NCBI GenBank assembly: GCA_019912965.1
Contig: JAIOHM010000106.1
Span: 1 to 32,840, forward strand
Source: Anaerolineae bacterium
Lineage (GTDB): Bacteria; Chloroflexota; Anaerolineae; Aggregatilineales; Phototrophicaceae
DNA length: 32,840 bases
Direction: 5' to 3'
This document shows, piece after piece, positions 21,878 to 27,996 of the stretch. Numbering within the stretch: position 1 is the stretch's first letter; every line of letters starts with the position of its first letter. The position numbers were made by a program, and so were the translations under genes. A model generated the notes under the pieces. That model had not been told where the DNA came from. It did no database searches and saw nothing but the letters and a program-made list of their open reading frames with translations.

Positions 21878-22906
21878 CTAATCGTTTAATGGAGGCGCGC
21901 ATGAGTCGCGGATAATCAGACTTGGAGGAATGAGGATGTGCTGCTTGGCAAGCGGGTCTTTGTTGATCACATTTTCCAGCATGGCAATCAGGGCTTGTCC
22001 GGTTTCGGGTATGGCCTGCCGCAGCGTGGTTAAACCCGGTTGCAAATACTGTGCCATCGGTGCATCATCGAACCCGATCACCGAAAGATCGCGCCCGACC
22101 ACCAATCCATGTTCCCGTGCCGCGTTCATCACCCCAACCGCCACCAGATCAGTGATGGCAACAACGGCGGTTGGCTGTTCTTCTGGCGGCAGGGTCAGCC
22201 AGTAAGCCAATGCCTCGCGCCCAGCCTGTTCACTATGTTCCCCGCGAATGATGTAATCAGGGCGAAAGGGCAGACTCGCCGCCGTCAGTGCATCCATGTA
22301 ACCCGCCACCCGAAAGCCGCCAGAGATGGATTCTTCCGGCCATGCCGCCATCGCAATCCGGCGGTGGCCTAATGAGATCAGGTATTCAACGGCTTCCCGC
22401 ACCCCGGTTTCCCCATCGGTATCCACCCACGGAAAATCCTGATTAAGATGAGCACGCCCGAAGCTGATGAACGGAAAATCGGCTTTCAGCAGGAAACGGA
22501 TGCGTTGGTCGTCGCTGACCGTGCCCGCCAGCACGAAAGCATCGACTCGTTGGGTGCGAATCAATTCGTTGTAAACCGGATTAGGATCATCAATCGGGTG
22601 GGTGAAGGTCAACAGATGGTAGCCAGCCGCTTCCGCCGCCTGTGCCAGAAAATAGGTGAAACGGTCGAGCACCGAATTGGCCTGATCGTGGCGGGGGATT
22701 TCATGCCATGCATACCCAATCAGGCGCGTTTGACTGGACTTCAGATTACGGGCGGTGATGTTGGGTGTGTAGCCGATGCGCTCAATGGCTTCCAGCACTT
22801 GCTGCCGGGTCTGTGAACTAACCAGCGACTGTTTGTTATTCAGGACATAAGATACAGTTGCAATCGAGACGCCTGCCTCGCGTGCAACATCTTTGATAGT
22901 TGGCAT
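21878..22906 (-). CDS. LacI family transcriptional regulator
   Basis: A 342-residue repressor of normal length. Residues 1-55 are the LacI helix-turn-helix and hinge (TIKDVAREAGVSIATVSYVLNNK, then RIGYTPNITARNLKSSQT). Residues 60-335 are a periplasmic-binding-protein-like sugar sensor (FPFISFGRAHLNQDFPWVDTDGETGVREAVEYLISLGHRRIAM, VIGFDDAPMAQYLQPGLTTLRQ). It closes the sugar-transport/GH65 cluster on the same strand. LacI operators have a central CG, which fits TTAAACGTTTAA in front of the GH65 gene and related sites at pgmB. There is little ribosome binding site: the likely -10 TATAAA (minus strand, 22930-22935) suggests a short leader. Confidence 0.92.
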   Translation of the reverse strand: MPTIKDVAREAGVSIATVSYVLNNKQSLVSSQTRQQVLEAIERIGYTPNITARNLKSSQTRLIGYAWHEIPRHDQANSVLDRFTYFLAQAAEAAGYHLLTFTHPIDDPNPVYNELIRTQRVDAFVLAGTVSDDQRIRFLLKADFPFISFGRAHLNQDFPWVDTDGETGVREAVEYLISLGHRRIAMAAWPEESISGGFRVAGYMDALTAASLPFRPDYIIRGEHSEQAGREALAYWLTLPPEEQPTAVVAITDLVAVGVMNAAREHGLVVGRDLSVIGFDDAPMAQYLQPGLTTLRQAIPETGQALIAMLENVINKDPLAKQHILIPPSLIIRDSCAPPLND

Positions 22907-23205
22907 AGATTGGTACGGGTTGGTAGATTTTTATAGACTTCACTTGGGACTATAACCCAAAAGCAACCGAAAGAGAAGTGTTTGAGTCGAAAATGCCAGA
23001 TTGCCACGTCTCCAGAAATACTTTTCCCCCTGTCATGTGTGCGGCTAACCGTTTTCCTACGCTTTCCCATCCCGCTTAACAATCCCCGCCCCTCAAAACC
23101 GTTGGTAACTTCCCCTCGAAAAACGTACCATTTGGTCACCCTTTTTCCCTCAACTTGTTCTATACTGTTCTTATGATGACTTTTACCCTTCTCCTTACCT
23201 ATACC

Positions 23206-23273
23206 CTCTGTGAAACCTCTGCGTCCTCTGCGTCTCTGTGGTTCAATCTCTTTTCTTGGCCTCTTGGCGGTTC
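23206..23273. repeat. Dispersed intergenic repeat of the CTCTGCGTC / CTTGGCGG type
   Basis: CTCTGTGAAACCTCTGCGTC, then CTCTGCGTCTCTGTGGTTCA, ATCTCTTTTCTTGGC and CTCTTGGCGGTTCA. From memory, the same phrase (minus strand: AACCGCCAAGA..., ACCACAGAGACGCAGAGG) recurs between genes in many unrelated bacterial genomes, including Chloroflexota, Planctomycetota and cyanobacteria. Only one copy is in this window. Function is unknown. Confidence 0.6.
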
Positions 23274-23276
23274 AAC

Positions 23277-23400
23277 TGTCATTGTCAGCGCCAACCTCCC
23301 CTGTAGCCGCTGTCAATGACAAAACCGACGACGCGGCGGCACGCTCCCGTCTAGCCGCTGCACACTACGGCGCTCCCCGTATCAACCGCTGACATTGACA
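23277..23400. repeat. Cluster of palindromic TGTCA(A)TG-CAGCGG repeats
   Basis: TGTCATTGTCAGCG (23277-23290) faces CGCTGTCAATGACA (23308-23321), forming an inverted repeat with one unpaired base, and CCGCTGACATTGACA (23386-23400) is a third copy. AGCCGCTG also recurs at 23305 and 23353. The arrangement suggests stacked or decayed small palindromic elements. Confidence 0.5.
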
Positions 23401-23504
23401 TTTGCGACATGCCTCCTTCCCTCACTCCCGCCGACAACCCCTACGGCAATGTTGCACAATTTGAATCCTGTGCGACTATACTTTTCATCACCTCACATAT
23501 TACG

Positions 23505-23602
23505 CATGCCTTCTTTTCTCAGTACTTTACTCATTCCTCATCGCTCATGCCTTCTTTTCTCAGTACTCAGTACTTTGTACTCAGTACTTTACTCGTCCCT
23601 CG
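23505..23602. repeat. 22-base direct repeat and heptameric array abutting the DUF624 stop codon
   Basis: CATGCCTTCTTTTCTCAGTA (plus CT) occurs at 23505-23526 and 23546-23567. The second copy leads into heptamers CAGTACT, CAGTACT, TTGTACT, CAGTACT (23561-23588), then TTACTCG, TCCCTCG up to the stop codon at 23603. On the coding (minus) strand, the array therefore starts directly after the stop codon. Confidence 0.75.
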
Positions 23603-24268
23603 TTACCCCTCCATCGAATCCACAGGCGACTCAATCACCGTCGGGTCGCTGAGAGGGGCGTGCAGTCCAGCCATCACCAACCGGTCAAGCACCGCGCCCG
23701 TGCCGATGATCGCCAATAAGCTCCCGGTCAATAATATCCAGGCCGCCACCAGCAAAGTGCTGAAGGCCATAACCAGCCCCGCACCCAGCCCCACCCCCAG
23801 CGTAAACACCGGATTGAGCGCGATCATCACCAGCGCATTGCGTAGCGCTCCAACCAGCGAGGGTTGTTTCATCTCATAAAACAGAGGCCACATAAACAAC
23901 TGCCCCATGAACCAGATGACGAGGATGAATATCCACAGCCAGCGTAACATGAGGACAGGTAAGGTAGGCGGAGCGGAGGCATACGAAAGCAGATTGAAAA
24001 GGTTGATTCCGATGACCACCACGTTCAGCAAGGCCATCACCGCGCCCCGCTTCAGATTTTCACGGAAGCCTTCCCAGAAATCATCAATGCTCGCGGTCGG
24101 CTGGGTATGGGCGCGGTGGCTCATCTTCACCAATCCCGCCCATGCTGCTGGCGCGGTGATGATCGGCAAGGACAAACCCACCCACAGCAGATTTGCCCAG
24201 ATGTAGATATGACCCTTATGGTTCAGGTGGCGGATCGCCCGCCAGCAGACTCGCAATCCGGCAATCAA
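23603..24268 (-). CDS. DUF624/YesL-like membrane protein of the sugar cluster
   Basis: A 221-residue protein with about five TM segments. IYIWANLLWVGLSLPIITAPAAWAGLVKMSHRA followed by DDFWEGFRENLKRGAVMALLNVVVIGINLF is the DUF624 (YesL) pattern, common in Firmicutes and Chloroflexota beside CUT1 sugar ABC transporters; the role is unknown. The only available start is TTG 24268, because TAA lies two codons upstream, and there is no clear ribosome binding site. The region upstream is filled with repeat elements, which may have displaced the original start. It is last of the transport genes on this strand. Confidence 0.7.
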   Translation of the reverse strand: MIAGLRVCWRAIRHLNHKGHIYIWANLLWVGLSLPIITAPAAWAGLVKMSHRAHTQPTASIDDFWEGFRENLKRGAVMALLNVVVIGINLFNLLSYASAPPTLPVLMLRWLWIFILVIWFMGQLFMWPLFYEMKQPSLVGALRNALVMIALNPVFTLGVGLGAGLVMAFSTLLVAAWILLTGSLLAIIGTGAVLDRLVMAGLHAPLSDPTVIESPVDSMEG

Positions 24269-24331
24269 TGTTTAGTTCTCAGTTCTTGATTGTGAGGTAT
24301 GAGCAAGTAAGTTGCTCGCGCTTTTTAACGC

Positions 24332-24435
24332 ATGGATAACCGAAATAGAATGCGCCTGAGGTAGGGGCGGACTAAGCGCAGCGCATGTCCGCCCATGAGA
24401 AAAACAATGTGCTGCATTTGTTTTGGTTTATCCAT
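24332..24435. repeat. Dispersed hairpin repeat, copy C, with terminal inverted repeats (core 24361-24394)
   Basis: The core GGGCGGAC, loop TAAGCGCAGCGCAT, GTCCGCCC is flanked by outer arms ATGGATAACCGAAATAGAATGC (24332-24353) and, on the other strand, ATGGATAAACCAAAACAAATGC (from 24435). The whole 104 bases could fold into one long imperfect hairpin. It lies in the gap between the second permease and DUF624 genes. Copy A at 145-237 shares both flanks. Confidence 0.75.
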
Positions 24436-24436
24436 C

Positions 24437-24478
24437 AGTACTCGTCCCTCATCCCTCATCCCTCATCCCTCATTCCTA
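24437..24478. repeat. Heptameric tandem array abutting the permease stop codon
   Basis: AGTACTC, GTCCCTC, ATCCCTC three times, ATTCCTA: six contiguous 7-base units. The last unit contains the stop codon of the second permease gene (24476-24478). On the coding strand the array thus starts at the stop codon, as at 23603, and shares the AGTAC/ACTCGTCCCTC segment with that array. Confidence 0.8.
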
Positions 24479-25459
24479 CTGTCCAGCGAGGCCGGAATAG
24501 CTCACCCCTTCCACAAAGTACCGCTGGAAGATGAAGAAAATCACCGCCATCGGCAAAGTGGTGATAACCGCGCCCGCCAGCACCAGATCATACTGAATAT
24601 CCTGCCCTGCGCCCACCAGCACCGTTAAACCCATTGGCAGGTTAAACATGCGCGGATCAGTGCCGACGATAATCAGTGCATCCATGAAGTTGTTCCACTG
24701 CCCCTGAAAGCTGAAGATCGCCAGCGCCGTCAGTGCCGGGGTTGCCATCGGCAGGATGACACGGAAGAACATCACAAACCGGTTTGCCCCATCCACCTGT
24801 GCCGCTTCTTCAATCTCGCGCGGGATATTCTCGAAGAACTGTTTCATCAACAAAATGCCGAAGGCATCCGCCGCCAGCACAATAACGTACCCCTGAAAAC
24901 TGTTGAGTAATCCCAACTGATTGAGCAGCAGGAATCGCGGAATCAACAGTACCACACCCGGAATCATCAAGGTGCCGAGAATGATGAAGAACATAATGCG
25001 GTTGCCGGGAAAGGTCATCCGTGCCAGCGCATACCCGGCCATCGAGTCAAACACGAGGCGTAAGAGCATCACCGCCACCGAGTAGATGACCGTGTTTACC
25101 AGCCAGCGGGGCAGATCGTTATTCGGCCCGGTGGGCGTCAAAACCGTTGTGTACCCGTTGAATGACGGGTTGAAGGTCAGACCACTGGCCTGCTCACTTG
25201 CGGATAAACGCGAGATAACTCTGCCTGTTTCATCTTTGGTTTCGCATTGCACCCCGAATGGCGGCACGGGGATGAATGCCCCCGGTCGGTCGGTCACAGC
25301 CGGATCGCACTTGAACGAATTGGCTATCGTCAGCACAAACGGAACGATCTCAACAATCGCAACCACGATCAGAATGGTCACGCCGATAATGCCCAGAATA
25401 CGCTGAAACCGGGGGCGGGTTGTTTCGCTTTGGGGGACTGCGGTTGCTTGTGTAGCCAT
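24476..25459 (-). CDS. CUT1 sugar ABC transporter permease (MalG-like)
   Basis: A 327-residue inner-membrane permease with six TM segments. Start ATG 25459 follows GGGAGG, 10 bases after the upstream permease's stop. The coupling-helix EAA motif is EEAAQVDGANRFVMFFRVILPMATPAL. Between TM1 and TM2 is an unusually long extracytoplasmic stretch of about 70 residues with two cysteines (SFKCDPAV...GVQCETKDE), which could be disulfide-linked. It works with the preceding permease and binding protein to import an oligosaccharide. No ATPase gene lies in the cluster. Confidence 0.93.
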   Translation of the reverse strand: MATQATAVPQSETTRPRFQRILGIIGVTILIVVAIVEIVPFVLTIANSFKCDPAVTDRPGAFIPVPPFGVQCETKDETGRVISRLSASEQASGLTFNPSFNGYTTVLTPTGPNNDLPRWLVNTVIYSVAVMLLRLVFDSMAGYALARMTFPGNRIMFFIILGTLMIPGVVLLIPRFLLLNQLGLLNSFQGYVIVLAADAFGILLMKQFFENIPREIEEAAQVDGANRFVMFFRVILPMATPALTALAIFSFQGQWNNFMDALIIVGTDPRMFNLPMGLTVLVGAGQDIQYDLVLAGAVITTLPMAVIFFIFQRYFVEGVSYSGLAGQ

Positions 25460-25469
25460 ATTGTCCTCC

Positions 25470-26555
25470 CTATTCCTTATCCCCACCCGTCACCCGGCGC
25501 TGGATGATGGTGGCGACAAAAATCAGAATGAACAGGGTGATGGCGGTTGCGGTTGCCCGATCCATACGTGGATCAGTCTGCGAACCGAAGGCGTAATCAT
25601 AAACCAGATAAGCCACCGTCATGGTTGATTCGCGGGTGGTTTCGTTTCGGAGTACATAAATCTGATCAAACACCTGAAAAGTGCCGATCAAACCCAGCGT
25701 GACCACGAAAAATGTGGTAGGTCGCAGCAGCGGTACGGTGATATGCCGGAAGGCTTGCCATCCGGTTGCGCCGTCTACTGCCGCAGCCTCGTAAACTTGC
25801 CCCGGAATATTCTGCAAAGCTGCCAGATAAACCACCATCATCGTGCCGATGGTCGTCCAGATTGCCAGCACCATAATCGTCAGCATCGATACACTGGGGC
25901 CGCTGATCCAATCCCAGAGCGAGATGCGGAAAACTTCAGTTTCTTTGAGGAATGTTGACGAATTCTGGTCAATGCCGAAAACGCCCAGCAGATTATGGAT
26001 AACCCCGTCATTGTTGGAAAGCCATGTAACCGGCTGATAATTGGGAAAGACAGACTGGATAAATCCATTCACCGGCCCCGTGTTGGAGAACATGAACAGG
26101 AAGATCATGGAAACCACAATCGAGGAGGTGATGGATGGAAAATAATAGGCAGTTCGGAAAAAGCTACGTCCTTTTAGCCATTTCTGGTTGACGATGACCG
26201 CCAGCACCAACGCGAGGATCGTCTGTACGGGGACAACGCCGAGTACATAATACAGCGTGTTTTTTAAGGCATTGTAGAAATCATCAACCCGGCGGCCTTG
26301 AATCAGCAGTTGTTCGTAGTTCTGTAAACCAACAAATTCAAAGGCACCGGGACGGCTGAGGGGTGTACGCCCGTTCCAGTCGGTAAGGCTGAAGAACACT
26401 GCGATGACCAGTGGAAGAATAAGAAAGGAGACCAGGATGATAAAAGCGGGGGCTGTAAAGATGAGTCCAGCAAATGCTTCCTGTCGCTTGGCACTGGCCT
26501 GAGTGGTGAAACTCCCCGCTTTCGCCGGGAGCGCGCTGGTTCTGGTTTCTGCCAT
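25470..26555 (-). CDS. CUT1 sugar ABC transporter permease (MalF/UgpA-like)
   Basis: A 361-residue permease with six TM segments. Start ATG 26555 is preceded by AAGGA; an upstream in-frame ATG at 26618 would place the stem-loop DNA inside the gene. The EAA loop is YEAAAVDGATGWQAFRHITVPLLRP. Between TM3 and TM4 there is an extended extracytoplasmic insert (about 60 residues, SNTGPVNGFIQSVFPNYQPVTWLSNNDGVIHNLLGVF...), in the place where MalF-type subunits contact the binding protein. It pairs with the MalG-like permease immediately downstream. Sugar specificity is inferred from the GH65 and LacI neighbours. Confidence 0.93.
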   Translation of the reverse strand: MAETRTSALPAKAGSFTTQASAKRQEAFAGLIFTAPAFIILVSFLILPLVIAVFFSLTDWNGRTPLSRPGAFEFVGLQNYEQLLIQGRRVDDFYNALKNTLYYVLGVVPVQTILALVLAVIVNQKWLKGRSFFRTAYYFPSITSSIVVSMIFLFMFSNTGPVNGFIQSVFPNYQPVTWLSNNDGVIHNLLGVFGIDQNSSTFLKETEVFRISLWDWISGPSVSMLTIMVLAIWTTIGTMMVVYLAALQNIPGQVYEAAAVDGATGWQAFRHITVPLLRPTTFFVVTLGLIGTFQVFDQIYVLRNETTRESTMTVAYLVYDYAFGSQTDPRMDRATATAITLFILIFVATIIQRRVTGGDKE

Positions 26556-26588
26556 AAGAAATTTTCCTTGAACAAATTTAATTCCGGG

Positions 26589-26626
26589 GCAAGGGAGGCA
26601 GGACTGCATTAGCCCCACCTCCTTGC
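26589..26626 (-). other. Intercistronic stem-loop between binding protein and permease genes
   Basis: GCAAGGGAGG (26589-26598) pairs with CCTCCTTGC (26618-26626) with one bulged G and a 19-base loop. No T tract follows on the minus strand, so it is not a classic terminator. In malE-malF type operons, a stem-loop here stabilises the binding-protein part of the transcript; the same role is inferred. Confidence 0.45.
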
Positions 26627-26666
26627 TTGTCTATGCTCTGACGATTGTCAAAGCAGGTGTTATTTA

Positions 26667-27926
26667 TTAACCTTCCGCCAGGATTTCGCGGGCGATATCC
26701 GCCGCTTCAACCATTGCTTCTTCAGCAGTGGCTTCCCCACCCAGAACAGCCACAGTAGCTTCATCCACTGCGGAGGTGAAATCACCATATCCCAGCGGGA
26801 AGACCGGTGCCCATGCATATTCCGCACCAGTAACAAAGGCTTCGAATTCTGCCCCGCGGGTTTCCAGCCATACGGCTGCCGCGCTGGCACGGGAGGGCAT
26901 GACGCCGAACCCGGCTGTGGCAACTGCTGCTGCGCCTTCTGGCCCGGTCAGGAAGTTCACAAGGCTCCAGGCGGCCTCTTCAAGCTCAGTGCCAACCACC
27001 TGCGAGCTGACCGACCATGCTTCGGTGAAAGTCAGGGTACCCTTGTTGCCGCTGGGTGCGGTCGGGATTTCCACAACGCCCCAATTCAGTTCAGGGAAGG
27101 TGGTTTCCAGATAGCCAATTGCCCAGTTGCCTTCGATGGTCATCGCGGCCAGACCCTTGCCGAAGGCTTCGCCGTTCCAGCCCGCGCCGCCCAGATTAGC
27201 GGGCAGATCACCCACACCATTGGCGACAAAACTGGCATAGAATTCCAGCGAGGCAATCGCTTCCGGGCTGTCGAAGACCACTTCACCCGCATCATCGAAC
27301 AGGCGCCCACCATTGGCCCAGAACAGGGACAGCCAGCGGTTGCGGTCTGCTCCAGCGCTGAAGCCCACAACATCTGCCCCATCTGCCGTTGTCACATCAG
27401 CATTGGTGATCGCTTCAGCGGCAGCGTACATATCATCCCACGTCCAGTCGGCGGTGGGGTATTCCAGACCAGCAGCGTCGAAAGCATCGGTGTTGTAGTA
27501 GACGGCCAGCGTAGAGAAGTCTTTCGCCACACCATAAACATTGCCATCTTCGCCCGTGAAAGCGGCTACCAGGTTGGGATACAGATCGTCTGGTTCAACG
27601 ATGTTATCGCCCGCCGGAGCCAGCAGACCAGAGTCTACCAGCGAAGGCACATCAAACTGCCCAACGGTGAACACTTCAGGATAGTCGTTGGCCGAGAAAG
27701 CCGCCTGAATTTGGGTACCGTAATCCGGCGAGATCAATACTTCGAGGTCAATATTTGGGTTTGCGGCTTCAAAGTCTGCGAACTGTTTTTCCTTAAACTC
27801 GTTCTCCGCCGGGGATGACGAGCCTGTCCACACGCGCAAGACCACTGTGTCCTGCGCCGTCACCAGACCACTGACTGAAAGGGCCACCAGCGCCAGCAGC
27901 GCCAGGGCAATAAATCGGTTACGCAT
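26667..27926 (-). CDS. Sugar ABC transporter substrate-binding protein (CUT1, MalE-like)
   Basis: A 419-residue extracytoplasmic solute-binding protein. ATG 27926 follows TGGAGG. The signal peptide is about 28 residues (MRNRFIALALLALVALSVSGLVTAQ, then DTVV) and lacks a lipobox cysteine, so it is either soluble or held in another way. The SBP_bac_1 pattern is visible: VVLRVWTGSSSPAENEFKEKQFADFEAANPNIDLEV, VYGVAKDFSTLAVYYNTDAFDAAGLEYPTADWTWDDMYAAAEAIT, and GLAAMTIEGNWAIGYL. It begins 71 bases after the GH65 stop and is followed by both permeases. Likely ligand: an alpha-linked glucose disaccharide or oligosaccharide. Confidence 0.93.
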   Translation of the reverse strand: MRNRFIALALLALVALSVSGLVTAQDTVVLRVWTGSSSPAENEFKEKQFADFEAANPNIDLEVLISPDYGTQIQAAFSANDYPEVFTVGQFDVPSLVDSGLLAPAGDNIVEPDDLYPNLVAAFTGEDGNVYGVAKDFSTLAVYYNTDAFDAAGLEYPTADWTWDDMYAAAEAITNADVTTADGADVVGFSAGADRNRWLSLFWANGGRLFDDAGEVVFDSPEAIASLEFYASFVANGVGDLPANLGGAGWNGEAFGKGLAAMTIEGNWAIGYLETTFPELNWGVVEIPTAPSGNKGTLTFTEAWSVSSQVVGTELEEAAWSLVNFLTGPEGAAAVATAGFGVMPSRASAAAVWLETRGAEFEAFVTGAEYAWAPVFPLGYGDFTSAVDEATVAVLGGEATAEEAMVEAADIAREILAEG

Positions 27927-27946
27927 ACGTGCCTCCAATTTTCAAT

Positions 27947-27961
27947 AAACGATACTCGTTT
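27947..27961. promoter_or_regulatory. Inverted repeat upstream of the sugar-binding protein gene
   Basis: AAACGA-tac-TCGTTT, a perfect 6-base inverted repeat 21 bases before the start codon. It could be an operator or a weak mRNA hairpin that separates GH65 from the transporter transcript. It does not have the TTAAACGTTTAA symmetry of the other sites, so a different regulator or none is possible. Confidence 0.35.
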
Positions 27962-27996
27962 TGCGCTTTTTCGCTCGCCTCTCGGTTGAGCGACCC

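Larger units (their letters stand above)
22907..23602. other. Gene-free, repeat-rich gap between DUF624 and LacI genes
   Basis: Nearly 700 bases with no protein-like frame on either strand. From left to right: the LacI promoter region (22907-22960), a C-rich undistinguished stretch, a dispersed repeat of the CTCTGCGT type (23206-23273), palindromic TGTCA-type repeats (23277-23400), and direct and heptameric repeats up to the stop codon of the DUF624 gene (23505-23602). Confidence 0.6.

Noticed and set aside
22840..23139. 99-codon minus-strand frame overlapping the LacI start
   Set aside because: It overlaps the LacI start and promoter, lacks a ribosome binding site, and shows no domain.
24301..24325. 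GAGCAA-gtaag-TTGCTC hairpin followed by GCGCTTTTT as a plus-strand terminator
   Set aside because: No plus-strand gene lies within 3.5 kb upstream, so a terminator role has no target; it is probably part of the repeat mosaic.
23505..24478. Short repeats considered as a CRISPR array
   Set aside because: The units are 7 bases and contiguous, without unique spacers of constant length, and no cas gene is nearby.
27947..27961. AAACGATACTCGTTT as a third LacI operator
   Set aside because: Its symmetry has a 3-base centre and no TTAAACGTTTAA core, so it cannot be grouped with the pgmB and GH65 sites; kept only as an unassigned inverted repeat.
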